The notes below the pieces were generated by a model. The model did not search any database, was not told the origin of the DNA, and saw only the letters and a list, made by a program, of their open reading frames with translations. A DNA stretch of 64,000 nucleotides, taken from Paucilactobacillus wasatchensis. GTDB lineage: Bacteria; Bacillota; Bacilli; Lactobacillales; Lactobacillaceae. The position numbers and the translations under genes are program-made. Of the stretch, positions 52,868 to 62,616 are shown one piece after another. Location of the stretch: assembly GCF_000876205.1 (NCBI RefSeq), contig NZ_AWTT01000001.1:1-64000 (forward strand). The letters run 5' to 3'. Numbering within the stretch: position 1 is the stretch's first letter; every line of letters starts with the position of its first letter.

Positions 52868-54274
52868 ATGAATGCAATATTAATTTCATTAATTGGCTTA
52901 TTGGCAGTAGGGATACTTGTTTATATGCTTTTAAAAAAGAACGATATCAAAATGACTCTTTTATCACTTGGAATTGTGCTTATGTACATTGCAATTATTA
53001 TGGGTCAAAAAGTTACTGTAACTATTCCTACTGGCGCTTCATGGCTTAATCCATTTCAAGCACTAGTGGATCAATTTTCTAGTACATTAGTAGGTCCAGG
53101 ATTTGTTATTCTTATACTTGGTGGCTACAGTGCATATATGAATCACATTGGCGCTAATAAAGTTACTGTTCATGCCTTAACGAAGCCCATACTAAAAATC
53201 AAATCTGTGTATATATTAATTCCTATCGTGTTCTTAATAGGTAACTTATTATCCCTCGTTATTCCTAGTGCATCAAATCTAGCTATTATTTTATTAGCAA
53301 CTCTTTACCCAGTATTGCGTTCTGCAAATATGTCTAGATTAAGCGCAGCTGCAGTTATTGCTACATCCGCAACAATCATTCCAACACCATTAGGCTCAGA
53401 CAACGTTGCTATTGCTGCACAATTACACCTGTCAGTCACCGACTATGTGTTTAGATATCATGCAATCGTGTCAATTCCAACCCTACTTGCAATTGCAATC
53501 ATCCACTACTTTTGGCAAAAACATGAAGATAAACGACAAAATAAAGATATCTCATATGAAGAAGAAGTTAGAAACCAGAAAAATACCGAAAATGAAACTG
53601 ATGATAGTTATGGCAATCATACCGGATTTTCCGGATTTATTTATGGGCTACTTCCGTTACTGCCAATTGTCTTATTACTCTTAGTTTTCTTTATTAATAT
53701 ATTCGCTCATACTAGTTTAAATCTTAGTGTACAAATGGTTACGTTAATTAGTTTTATAATCGCTGTTATCGTGGAATATGTTTCTAAAAAGAATTTACAA
53801 AAAGTTCTCAAAGAAACCAGCACCTTTTTTGATGGCATGGGTAATGTAATGAGCATTGTTGCATTACTAGTTTCCGCCCAAGTATTTGTGCAAGGATTAA
53901 CTTCTATTGGCATTATCGAGTTAGTTCAAAATGCAATGCAAAATATGAATAGTTCAGGCGTAGTATTACCAATAATCATGGTTGTATTTACGGCAGTTAT
54001 TGTTTTACTCAGTGGCAGCGGCACTGCTCTTTTGTTTGCAATGATTCCACTAATTATTCCATTAGCAAAAGCCGCAGGAATTACACCAGAGGCCTTATCA
54101 GTTCCAATGCAGCTATCTGGAAACCTATTACGAGCAGTGTCTCCCGTTGCTGCTGTTATATTGATAGTTGCCGGAACAACAAAATTATCACCAGTTCAAA
54201 TCGTTAAAAGAACTTCTGTACCAATGGTTTTTGGTGTGATAATGATGCTCGTAATGTCATTATTAATCTTCTAA
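52868..54274 (+). CDS. DcuC-like transporter
   Basis: A 468-residue, 12-13 TM carrier of the DcuC/ion-transporter superfamily. It has GGYSAYMNHIGANKVTVHALT, LLSLVIPSASNLAIILLATLYPVLRS, ATIIPTPLGSDNVAIAAQL, LSGSGTALLFAMIPLIIPLAKAAGI and SGNLLRAVSPVAAVILIVAG. DcuC proteins exchange C4-dicarboxylates, but linkage to a nucleoside hydrolase suggests it may carry a nucleoside or a breakdown product here. It starts 19 bases after the hydrolase stop with GGAGG. Confidence 0.82.
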   Translation: MNAILISLIGLLAVGILVYMLLKKNDIKMTLLSLGIVLMYIAIIMGQKVTVTIPTGASWLNPFQALVDQFSSTLVGPGFVILILGGYSAYMNHIGANKVTVHALTKPILKIKSVYILIPIVFLIGNLLSLVIPSASNLAIILLATLYPVLRSANMSRLSAAAVIATSATIIPTPLGSDNVAIAAQLHLSVTDYVFRYHAIVSIPTLLAIAIIHYFWQKHEDKRQNKDISYEEEVRNQKNTENETDDSYGNHTGFSGFIYGLLPLLPIVLLLLVFFINIFAHTSLNLSVQMVTLISFIIAVIVEYVSKKNLQKVLKETSTFFDGMGNVMSIVALLVSAQVFVQGLTSIGIIELVQNAMQNMNSSGVVLPIIMVVFTAVIVLLSGSGTALLFAMIPLIIPLAKAAGITPEALSVPMQLSGNLLRAVSPVAAVILIVAGTTKLSPVQIVKRTSVPMVFGVIMMLVMSLLIF

Positions 54275-54295
54275 AAAAGAGTAAAAACAATTAAT

Positions 54296-54787
54296 ATGAA
54301 AATTCAAAAAAGATCTGCTACTCCTTCTGATTTGCTAGCATTACATCAGTTGATGGTTGATGCGAAAAAACAAATGATTGCTAACGGTGTAAATCAATGG
54401 ACAAATGGTTATCCTAATAGCTCAATTATTTATCAGGACATTATTGATAGAAATGTATTAATTTATGGAGAAAATTTTGACTCTGCTGTGACAGTGACAC
54501 AAACAAAAGATTCCTGGATTTTCCACAGACTAATGGTCAATTCTGCTTCAGCAGGTAAAGGTTTTGCCACTAATATCTTAAAGGATCTAATTAACGAAGG
54601 ATCTAACAAAGGTGTCACGAAGTTTTATATTGAAACCCATAACACCAACTTTGCAATGTTGCACGTATTAACTAAATTAAAATTTATTTCCACACAGCGC
54701 TTCATAAAATCGGATCGCTCGAATTTAGGCTATTTTATCGAATTTGTTCATTTGACCAATTCGCCATTGAAGAGTAATCTAAATTGA
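54296..54787 (+). CDS. GNAT-family acetyltransferase
   Basis: A 163-residue N-acetyltransferase-like protein. It has an N-terminal LLALHQLMVDAKKQMIANGVNQW, and the acetyl-CoA loop region FHRLMVNSASAGKGFATNILKDLI (Q/RxxGxG/A variant SAGKGFA). The ribosome site is weak, so it may depend on coupling with the upstream gene. Acceptor substrate unknown. Confidence 0.75.
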   Translation: MKIQKRSATPSDLLALHQLMVDAKKQMIANGVNQWTNGYPNSSIIYQDIIDRNVLIYGENFDSAVTVTQTKDSWIFHRLMVNSASAGKGFATNILKDLINEGSNKGVTKFYIETHNTNFAMLHVLTKLKFISTQRFIKSDRSNLGYFIEFVHLTNSPLKSNLN

Positions 54788-54817
54788 GATTTTATTATAA
54801 GAATGTGAGGAACAGTA

Positions 54818-55534
54818 ATGCACCGCGCCCCTAGATATGTACAAGTATACAATCAACTATTATCAATGATAAAAAATGGTAGTTTTGCGCCTGGTGCAAA
54901 GTTACCGTCAGAAGAATCAATGAGTAACGATTTCAATGTGAGTCGAGTAACACTGAGGACAGCTTTATCCTTACTTAAAGAAGATAATGTTATTAAGAGC
55001 ATTCATGGACAAGGCCACTATGTTACTGAAAAACAGGAGTCGAACTCTGGTGGAATCGAATTAATTGAAAATCCATTGAGGGGTTCTGTATCATTAAAAT
55101 TAGATTCATGTGAGGCTTATTTTCACAAAAATACTGCGAGCACATTTACTGATAAATTATTTTCGGTAAAAGATAGCAAGTATCTAACATTAAATCTTTG
55201 GTATAAGAACAAATTAAAAAATGTAGCAAATGAACTATCTATCATTCTTCCTGAAACTATTGAAAAATTTGGAATAGATATTGAGGACCCTACAAATTTG
55301 GTACAATTATTAGAAAAAGATATTTATTCCTTTACTGCCAGTTCTGAGGTTACTATTGTGTTATCAGAACGACCTGTAGAAACTTTCAAAAGAAAATTTA
55401 TTGATAGCGGCCCTTTAATGTTGCTAACAGAAGATCTTTTTGCTTCCAATGGAGACCGAATAATTCAAAACAAATTTTATATACCCGCAAAATATTTCAG
55501 AGCTACTTTGCGAAGATATTCAAATCACATGTAA
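54818..55534 (+). CDS. GntR-family regulator (HutC/UTRA type)
   Basis: A 238-residue repressor. The N-terminal winged helix is PRYVQVYNQLLSMIKNGSFAPGAKLPSEESMSNDFNVSRVTLRTALSLLKED, and the C-terminal part is a UTRA-like ligand domain of about 150 residues (weakly conserved). It probably binds the ACAACGTTGT palindromes at the head of the operon and responds to a nucleoside, sugar or phosphorylated product. Last gene before a terminator. Confidence 0.88.
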   Translation: MHRAPRYVQVYNQLLSMIKNGSFAPGAKLPSEESMSNDFNVSRVTLRTALSLLKEDNVIKSIHGQGHYVTEKQESNSGGIELIENPLRGSVSLKLDSCEAYFHKNTASTFTDKLFSVKDSKYLTLNLWYKNKLKNVANELSIILPETIEKFGIDIEDPTNLVQLLEKDIYSFTASSEVTIVLSERPVETFKRKFIDSGPLMLLTEDLFASNGDRIIQNKFYIPAKYFRATLRRYSNHM

Positions 55535-55568
55535 ACGTTCCAAAATAATCTAATCAAGAACCCACAAC

Positions 55569-55599
55569 AAAGGACTCCGGCAAATCGCTGAAGTCCTTT
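55569..55599. terminator. Bidirectional terminator between gntR and the GH31 gene
   Basis: AAAGGACT...AGTCCTTT hairpin in the 70-base gap of convergent genes. Confidence 0.6.
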
Positions 55600-55607
55600 A
55601 TTCAATC

Positions 55608-57917
55608 CTATTCTAATGTATATTTTTTACTTTGTTCCTGATACTTAAACGTCAATTCCTTACCAGTCAATTCAAGTTCAATCGTCTTGTAAACCGGTGC
55701 AAAACCGTTGTTCGTCAACGTAACACTTGCATCACCATTTTCAGCAACCGTCACGGTATAAAGATTATACTCGCCATCCTCATACTTGAAGTCCACACCG
55801 TCATCTTGATAGTGGTCATAACTGCCGCTATCACCGAACAACCTAAACTTCATCGTGTCGTCAGGTTCTTCACTCATGTGTTCCACAAACTTGCCCCATG
55901 GCAAAATAGTGTTCATCTTGACGAATACTGGTAACTTATCAATTGGTGCGTCCACAATAATGTTGTTACAACCACCATATTGAACCCCACTCCATAAATC
56001 GATCCAATCACCTGCAGGCAAATAGACTGAACGAGCAGTTTGACCCTGTTGCACAATTGGTGCTACCAAAATCTGATCACCAACCATGTATTCATCGTTT
56101 AGATTACGGACGTTTTCGTCATCATCGTAATTCAACACGAGTGGGCGCATTACTGGCAGCCCATCGCGAGTGCCCGCAGCAAAGCAGTCATACAAATATG
56201 GAATAAAGTGATATCGCAAATGCAGATACTTACGATAAATAGACAAAACTTTGTCACCAAAGACCCATGGTTCCTGGTCGCGAACTTGCAAGGCACTGTG
56301 GTTTCGCAGTAGTGGGCTAAAGATTGACGCCTCAATCCAACGAGTTAACAGTTCTGGGGTCGTATCGGCACTGAAACCACCGATATCAGTTCCAGCAAAA
56401 CCAAAACCACTCATCCCCAAGTTACTGATTTGAGGGATCATCATTTGCAGGTGTGGCCAAATGCTTTGGTTATCACCAGTCCAAATGGTGGAATATTTTT
56501 GCGTTCCGGCAAAGGCTGCACGGGTGATCACGTATGGCCGTTTGCCCGTAGCCGTTTTAATTCCGTTATAGGTAGCACGAGCCATATTATGACCGTAAAC
56601 ATTGTTCAGTTGTTTCAGGGTTGATGGATGGTCTTCGTCAGTCATCACAACATCTTCAGGCATGTCACCGTCAAATGTTGCTGGCTCATTCATATCAATC
56701 CAAATACCAGCAGCGCCACTGTCTAGTAGGAATTTGCAATGCTTGCCCCACCAGTCACGAACCGCCGGATTACCAAAGTCTGGGAAGGCTGATTGACCTG
56801 GCCAAACGCGATTAATGTAGACACTGCCATCCTTGTTCTTAGCAAAGTAGCCTTTAGCAACTCCTTCTTTGTAGATATCATAGTCTTCATCTTGTTTAAC
56901 CCCGGGGTCCAAAATTGGGATGACATGGACACCTTTGCTCTTCAATTTACTCAAAAATTCCTGTGGGTGCTTAAACTTATTATTATCCCAGGTGAACACG
57001 CGGTAGCCATCCATGTAGTCAATATCAAAATGAATCGCCTCAAGTGGCAAATGGTACTCCGCAAACTTGTCCACAATCTCTTCCACGCGGTCTTGACTCA
57101 TACTGTAACCCCAACGTGACTGCTGGTAACCAAGCATCCATTTTTGTGGTAATGGTACCCGGCCGGTTAGGTAAGTATAGTTGGAAATAACAGCCTTGAG
57201 ACTGTTGCCACCTAAGATATAGTAATTTAGATTGCCATCCACGGCTGAGTAGAAGTAATAGTGCTGGCTTTCCTTCCCCATGTCAAAATGACTGCGATAA
57301 GTATTGTCAAAGAATAAGCCATAAGGACGACCGTTCTTCAAACCAAACATAACCGGAATCGATTTATAAAGATGGGTAAATGTTTCAATATGTGGCCGGG
57401 GCTCGTCAAAGTTCCAGTTATCATACTCATAACCACGCTTGTTTAGATAGCCAGTCTTATCGCCCAACCCATAAATTTGCTCGTCATCTGCTAGCTGCTT
57501 CACAACTTCATAATACGTGTCATCCTGATGACTGAGGGTTGAAACTTCATGCCCTTCAGAGCGAACGATCTTTTTGTGAGCTTCATCGATGTGCTTATCA
57601 ATCGTCTGGCGTTCGCCCTTGTAGTCAAGTACTAACGGGTTCTTGTCTGCATCGTAAACATTTAACGTCAAGTCCGCATAAACATCTAAGGTTAGTTCAC
57701 TGGTTGTCACTTCGACATAGTCGTCAGTGGGCGTTACCTGATAATCAACTTTGACTTGTTTGTTGCCTTCAATGGCGTACGAATTTTGACTGTTGCCATG
57801 GTCCTGGAACACTTGCACAATCGCAGGTGTCACAACGGTTAATCTTAGATTCTTAGTGCCGTCATGAAAAGTGACTTGCTGGTCTTGATTTTCAAATTTA
57901 ATTGACTGTTTAGCCAT
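55608..57917 (-). CDS. GH31 alpha-glucosidase
   Basis: A 769-residue family 31 glycosidase releasing terminal alpha-linked glucose (or xylose) from oligosaccharides in the cytoplasm. It has IYGLGDKTGYLNKRG, LPLEAIHFDIDYMDGYRVFTWD, nucleophile Asp (about 406) in GIWIDMNEPATFDG, TGDNQSIWPHLQMM, and GFGFAGTDIGGFSADTTPELLTRW. The beta-sandwich C-terminal domains follow. Second gene after a disaccharide-type MFS transporter; two TGTAAACGTTTACA operators lie upstream of the pair. Confidence 0.95.
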   Translation of the reverse strand: MAKQSIKFENQDQQVTFHDGTKNLRLTVVTPAIVQVFQDHGNSQNSYAIEGNKQVKVDYQVTPTDDYVEVTTSELTLDVYADLTLNVYDADKNPLVLDYKGERQTIDKHIDEAHKKIVRSEGHEVSTLSHQDDTYYEVVKQLADDEQIYGLGDKTGYLNKRGYEYDNWNFDEPRPHIETFTHLYKSIPVMFGLKNGRPYGLFFDNTYRSHFDMGKESQHYYFYSAVDGNLNYYILGGNSLKAVISNYTYLTGRVPLPQKWMLGYQQSRWGYSMSQDRVEEIVDKFAEYHLPLEAIHFDIDYMDGYRVFTWDNNKFKHPQEFLSKLKSKGVHVIPILDPGVKQDEDYDIYKEGVAKGYFAKNKDGSVYINRVWPGQSAFPDFGNPAVRDWWGKHCKFLLDSGAAGIWIDMNEPATFDGDMPEDVVMTDEDHPSTLKQLNNVYGHNMARATYNGIKTATGKRPYVITRAAFAGTQKYSTIWTGDNQSIWPHLQMMIPQISNLGMSGFGFAGTDIGGFSADTTPELLTRWIEASIFSPLLRNHSALQVRDQEPWVFGDKVLSIYRKYLHLRYHFIPYLYDCFAAGTRDGLPVMRPLVLNYDDDENVRNLNDEYMVGDQILVAPIVQQGQTARSVYLPAGDWIDLWSGVQYGGCNNIIVDAPIDKLPVFVKMNTILPWGKFVEHMSEEPDDTMKFRLFGDSGSYDHYQDDGVDFKYEDGEYNLYTVTVAENGDASVTLTNNGFAPVYKTIELELTGKELTFKYQEQSKKYTLE

Positions 57918-57936
57918 AATCTAATTTCTCCTTTGT

Positions 57937-59325
57937 TTATTTAACTGTTTCACTTTTTGTCTTGGAATCCGACTTAATGATACCCATTAATGCAGCCCCA
58001 GTTAACCACGAAACACCACCAATGGCGATCATAGCTGGCATTGAGTTCCCAACTAATGGGAAAATGGCGAAACTGCTGACCGAAGCCACGATTTGTGGTA
58101 AACAAATGAAGACGTTGAACAAACCAATGTAGGCACCATCATTTTCACCATCAGTTGATGTAGTGAAAATCGCAAATGGTTCCGTGTGCATGGTTAAGAA
58201 ACAAATTCCGATTAAGATAAAGGCTAAAATCAGGACATACTGATTATGAGTGAATGCCACCCAAATCATCCCTAAACCACCACTAGCTAAACCAATACGA
58301 TACCAGAATTTACGCTTGAACTGACTTGTCCGTGATAAGACCAAGAAACCGTAAACAATTCCGACAATTGACTGCACGAAGGTTAAGATTCCGTACCAGT
58401 TACCGGCAGCTTGAAAACCACTAGAAGTTGAGTTTGCAGTATTCCAAACGTTTTGTGCAATCGCACCAGTGGTGTATGTCCACAGATATTGAATGCCAAA
58501 GTAAGCGAAGAACTGAATCACAGCGACTTCCCAGAACGTGCTGGGCGCTTCTTTAATCAATGTCCAGTAAGACTTTTTCACTTTTTTCTCTTTGTAATCA
58601 AAGTTATGATACAACGCATAAGTTTCTGGGTCGTATTCTTTAACTGACACAATCGTATAGATTGAGATTAGTAACAAAATAACAGCAGCAATGTAAAATG
58701 ACAGCCGCACTGAAAATGGCACCACGCCACGCTTATCGACGTTAGAAACACCAATCCATGTTAGTAAGAATGGGCAGACACTAGCGAGAACACCACCCAA
58801 GTTACTAAATGATTGTTGCCACGACCACGCTTTATCCTTTTGACCTTCATTAACCATATCGCCAATAATCATACGGAATGGTTGCATACAAGCGTTGTTT
58901 GATAGATCCATTAAAATAATTGCAATTGAGCCAAAAATAAGTGCACCTAGTGAAGCATAGCCAAATCCCAGTGAGCCAGCATTCGGTAGTAAAACCATGA
59001 TGATTGCAGCTAACGGTGCTGCAACCATCAGTAATGGCATCCGGCGACCGAATCTAGGTGACCAAAATCCATCAGAGAACTTACCAAGCAAAGGTTGAAT
59101 AATCATGCCAATCAATGGTGGGAAAATGAAGAAGAAGCCTAATTTGTTTGGATCAGCTCCTAAAGTTTGAAAAATCCGACTCATTTGTGAGGTTTGCAAA
59201 GAAAATGCAATATTAACCCCGCAGAACCCGAATGTAATGGCGAACATTGTTTTCATACTAATATTTGGTAATGAATGACGCTTCTTCTCTGTTGGTGCCG
59301 CCACCGTATCATGTGTATCTTCCAT
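57937..59325 (-). CDS. MFS disaccharide transporter (MalT/SLC45-like)
   Basis: A 462-residue 12-TM carrier resembling maltose/sucrose proton symporters of the SLC45-like group: TFGFCGVNIAFSLQTSQMSRIFQTLGADPNKLGFFFIFPPLIGMIIQPLLGKFSD, then RFGRRMPLL. ATG 59325 has AAGGAGATG upstream. It lies 19 bases before the GH31 gene and presumably supplies its alpha-glucoside (maltose or isomaltose type) substrate. Confidence 0.88.
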   Translation of the reverse strand: MEDTHDTVAAPTEKKRHSLPNISMKTMFAITFGFCGVNIAFSLQTSQMSRIFQTLGADPNKLGFFFIFPPLIGMIIQPLLGKFSDGFWSPRFGRRMPLLMVAAPLAAIIMVLLPNAGSLGFGYASLGALIFGSIAIILMDLSNNACMQPFRMIIGDMVNEGQKDKAWSWQQSFSNLGGVLASVCPFLLTWIGVSNVDKRGVVPFSVRLSFYIAAVILLLISIYTIVSVKEYDPETYALYHNFDYKEKKVKKSYWTLIKEAPSTFWEVAVIQFFAYFGIQYLWTYTTGAIAQNVWNTANSTSSGFQAAGNWYGILTFVQSIVGIVYGFLVLSRTSQFKRKFWYRIGLASGGLGMIWVAFTHNQYVLILAFILIGICFLTMHTEPFAIFTTSTDGENDGAYIGLFNVFICLPQIVASVSSFAIFPLVGNSMPAMIAIGGVSWLTGAALMGIIKSDSKTKSETVK

Positions 59326-59349
59326 CAGGAACATCTCCTTAAATTCTTC

Positions 59350-59397
59350 TGTAAACGTTTACAGAAGACATTGTAGATCATTCTGTAAACGTTTACA
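59350..59397. promoter_or_regulatory. Two LacI-family/cre operators
   Basis: TGTAAACGTTTACA occurs twice, 59350-59363 and 59384-59397, spaced 34 bases apart, between the divergent MFS-GH31 operon and the LacI-type regulator. Each is a perfect palindrome and also a perfect match to the cre consensus, so both CcpA and the local MalR-like regulator could bind. Confidence 0.85.
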
Positions 59398-59543
59398 ATA
59401 GATAATGATTAAAAGTTTCAGTTTATTGACCTGATCATCAGCTGCACACGAATCTCACTTTCTGTAGTAAAATAAATAACATGCAAGAGATTCACACCGT
59501 TTTTTGCAGGGCCCACATACTTTCAAGATAGAAGAGAAAAATA

Positions 59544-60541
59544 ATGGAACACGAAGTTCGCATAACAATTAAAGACATTGCCAAAAAACTAACCTATCAA
59601 TTGCAACCGTGTCTCGTGTGCTGTCAAATACCGGTGAACACAATAGTGCCACTGAAAAAAAAGTGCGCGAAGCTGCTGCTCAGATGGGCTATATTAAAAA
59701 TACGGCGGCCGCAGAGTTAGTTCAACAAACGAGTCACATCATTGCGGTGATCGTGTCAAACACTAAGTCTAACTTCAGTGATAGCATTATTTCCGCCATT
59801 GAAGATAAAGCGGTGAAAAGTAACCTGGATGTTTTTGTGCTGCACGCAGATCACGAGGACACCGACTCACAGGTGCGGGCAATTAAAACCGTCAGTGAGC
59901 GCGCCGTTAAGGGAATTATTCTAGTCTCATTGGAATTAGACGATAGCGTGTTACAACTACTGACGGAGGCCAACATCCCTTGTGTTTGCTTGTCGACCGA
60001 CGTGAAAAACACCCTATTTCCGTTTGTGACTTCCGATAATTTTAAAATGGGTTATGACGCCACCAACTTTTTAATCGCCCAGGGGCACCAAAAAATCGGT
60101 TTCGCTGGTATCCCGGCGAAAGGGGCAGTCACTAAGCGGACAAAAGGCTACGTAAAATGTATGCAAGATCACGGACTAATCGTGCAACCAGATTGGATTC
60201 AGTACGGTGATTTCACCTATGATGACGGTATTGTTGCGATGACCAATTACATGCACCAATCAACCATTGATGCGGTCGTGTGCGCCAGTGATTTGGTGGG
60301 TGTTGGCTTGATGAACACCGCGATTAAAGCTGGGATCCAAGTCCCAGCAGATTTGAGTATCATCAGCATTGACGGAACCAGCCTGGTCGATATGGTGCGA
60401 CCGCGGCTCACTAGTGTCACGCAGCAATTTTACGAAATGGGTCAGGAAGGCATCAACTTTTTATTGGGCGAACAACGATTTAAATCAAAGTATTTGCCGT
60501 TTAAAATTGTGGAACGTGATTCGACGAAATCTGTTGATTAA
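59544..60541 (+). pseudogene. LacI-family (MalR-like) regulator with frameshifted HTH
   Basis: ATG 59544 starts EVRITIKDIAKK, the standard LacI-family opening. A one-base loss after an A6 run (59583-59588) then breaks the helix-turn-helix. Downstream frame: NLSIATVSRVLSNTGEHNSATEKKVREAAAQMGY and the ligand domain to 60541 (SLVDMVRPRLTSVTQQFYEMGQEG), complete. Translation from GTG 59609 would lack most of the DNA-binding domain. It diverges from the MFS-GH31 operon it probably once repressed. Confidence 0.85.
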
Positions 60542-60580
60542 ATTGTTTACTCTAAAGTTAGTACGAAAATAATGTTCGGA

Positions 60581-60632
60581 AAATACAAGAGGCTGCAGCA
60601 AAAATATAGTTTTTGCTGCAGCCTCTTGTATT
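60581..60632. terminator. Bidirectional terminator
   Basis: AATACAAGAGGCTGCAGCAAAAA / TTTTTGCTGCAGCCTCTTGTATT, a perfect 23-bp stem between convergent genes. Confidence 0.9.
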
Positions 60633-61337
60633 TTAATTCGTCCTATCTTTGGCAAAAATCAGGTGCAAACCACCATCATCTAGCTGGGGCACGTTCTTGA
60701 TTTTAAAACGATCGTTAACAAACGTTTTGTTGGTGTCAAACGCCGCCTTAGCAGTGGCATCCCCACTCACATATGGCGCAACGACCATTGAAATCTCATC
60801 GACCATGTGCGCTTTCAAAAACGCACCGTTAATTACAGCTCCACCAGCAAGTGAAATGGTGTCAATGCCAAAACGCTGTTTCAGTTTGGTTAGTGCCATT
60901 TCAATATCTAAATCCGCATCACCACAGATTAAGTAAGGAATCTCCATGGACCGCAAAAAGGCGAGATATTCTTTCGCTGCCTGTTTGGTCACCACTTCAA
61001 TCACCCGGCTCTTTTTGCCATCATATTCAAAATAATTAGTTTCCCAGCCGGCAGTTCCATGCCGGTCAAAACTGATATCCCATAGGTTTGATTTGATGGC
61101 AGGCACCCAATCATTATAATCGATGTCAGCCACGCTATACTTGGTTAAATCTGGGTGCCCCTTGGCGGCATACATTTTGACGGTGGTTGCTCCATTAGCT
61201 CCCGCATTACTCAAGCGATACATTTGGTCATCGTAAAAATCGCTCGACACTTTGTCGCCATCTTGACCATAATATTCACCGTCAATTTTGCCATCAATCG
61301 AAATATACATATGCACAATTACTTTTGCCCGGTCCAT
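60633..61337 (-). CDS. RibD C-terminal/dihydrofolate reductase-like protein
   Basis: A 234-residue reductase-fold protein with no deaminase domain. It has KVIVHMYISIDGKIDGEY at the N-terminus, YLICGDADLDIEMALTKLKQRFGIDTISLAGGAVINGAFLKAHMVDEISMVVAPYVSG in the middle, and GGLHLIFAK at the end. These are the RibD_C nucleotide-binding signatures. Related proteins are annotated as pyrimidine reductase or DHFR-like; the substrate is unknown. Confidence 0.88.
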   Translation of the reverse strand: MDRAKVIVHMYISIDGKIDGEYYGQDGDKVSSDFYDDQMYRLSNAGANGATTVKMYAAKGHPDLTKYSVADIDYNDWVPAIKSNLWDISFDRHGTAGWETNYFEYDGKKSRVIEVVTKQAAKEYLAFLRSMEIPYLICGDADLDIEMALTKLKQRFGIDTISLAGGAVINGAFLKAHMVDEISMVVAPYVSGDATAKAAFDTNKTFVNDRFKIKNVPQLDDGGLHLIFAKDRTN

Positions 61338-61362
61338 TATCTAATTCCTCCTTAGATATTTT

Positions 61363-61545
61363 ATGAATGATCGATGCTACTTGATACTGTTAGTTAGCAT
61401 CATACTTAGTGCTGACTGTTTGCCAAGTGTAGCTAGTCCCGTCATCTGGGCCTTAAATCCAGGTAATCGCTTGGTCGTTGGTCAAGTTTTTGGTATCAAC
61501 AAAACTATCTCCGTTCGTTTCTTAACAATATTATTATCGGTTTAA
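61363..61545 (+). other. Possible gene remnant, 60 codons
   Basis: An open frame rich in hydrophobic residues (LVSIILSADCLPSVASPVIWAL...VVGQVFGINKTI) with no ribosome site, in the gap between the RibD-like and lipoprotein genes. It reads like a decayed piece of a membrane transporter, but I cannot match it to a family. Confidence 0.25.
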
Positions 61546-61561
61546 TTACCAGCGAAATGTA

Positions 61562-62521
61562 CTAATTTTCATAACTCGCAACTTGCGCCTTATTAGCATC
61601 AAAGTACGTCATAATCGTTTTAATGAATTTCTTTTCAGCAGGAGTTGAATTGGTTTCTTGTGCCAACGAACTGAGTGAATATTGATCAGTTTTAGTTTCT
61701 GAACCCAGTGAAATCAATTGAACTTCATCACCGCTAATTTTGTATCGCAAGGCACTTTGACCCGTATTTGTAGAAACCACAGCCTCATTGGCATTCTTTG
61801 ATTTTTCATAGATGACATTGCTCTTTGGATATTGATTAACATCAGTGCCGGTACAAAACGTTTTGCTAAATAGCATGGCCCCAACTTCTTCATAACTGTA
61901 TGTCGCGCTCGTCGTTGTACTGCTAGAACTGGCGCTACTACTCTGTGATGTCGCACTGGCGCTCGCTTTTACTGTCGGTGTTTGGCCAGCTACAATTTTG
62001 TTAAAGCCACTGGTCAACGTTGTATTTTCCGTTGCGGCGAAGTGAATCTTATTATCAGTTTGGCCCTGATTTTGCATCGTTACCAGCACGATTGGTTTAT
62101 TCTTGTGAAACGCAAACAGATACAAATGTTTATTATTATAATCGCTATTGGCAGCATCTGAATAAACCGCCACGACTTCATAATCTTTACTACCCTGGCC
62201 AGTGGTCGACAATTCTGTGGTAACCGCTTTGTCATTGACCGCCGTTGTGTTGTTGCTCAACTCATTTGGATAAGCCAGCCCATAAAATTTAACGTTATGC
62301 TTTGCTGTGTAATTATCATATTGCTGATCCATCGTTTTACCCCAGGCAGTCATAAACCGATGCAATTTTTTAGCTTTGTTACTATTCCAGTTGACCTGTT
62401 CCACTTTTTGACTACTGGTAGATGAAGATTTACTCATTGATTGACTAGTACTTGATTGGCCACAACCTGCTAATAACCCCACGGACAACAATGCTACTCC
62501 CAAAATTAATCGATGTTTCAT
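61562..62521 (-). CDS. DUF4767-domain lipoprotein
   Basis: 319 residues. Lipoprotein signal MKHRLILGVALLSVGLLAGC with lipid-modified Cys20, then a Ser-rich spacer. The DUF4767 domain follows (VNWNSNKAKKLHRFMTAWGKTMDQQYDNYTAKHNVKFYG). After a second Ser/Thr linker (about 190-215) comes a further domain of about 105 residues (YSYEEVGAMLFSKTF...). GGAGGAG precedes ATG 62521. Surface-exposed; function unknown but widespread in lactobacilli. Confidence 0.82.
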   Translation of the reverse strand: MKHRLILGVALLSVGLLAGCGQSSTSQSMSKSSSTSSQKVEQVNWNSNKAKKLHRFMTAWGKTMDQQYDNYTAKHNVKFYGLAYPNELSNNTTAVNDKAVTTELSTTGQGSKDYEVVAVYSDAANSDYNNKHLYLFAFHKNKPIVLVTMQNQGQTDNKIHFAATENTTLTSGFNKIVAGQTPTVKASASATSQSSSASSSSTTTSATYSYEEVGAMLFSKTFCTGTDVNQYPKSNVIYEKSKNANEAVVSTNTGQSALRYKISGDEVQLISLGSETKTDQYSLSSLAQETNSTPAEKKFIKTIMTYFDANKAQVASYEN

Positions 62522-62616
62522 CAATACTCCTCCAATATTTTTGCTGCAATATTATTTAAATCTATTCTAATATATAATACATGTATTAGTAATATTTTCA
62601 AAAAAGTTTTTTGGCT

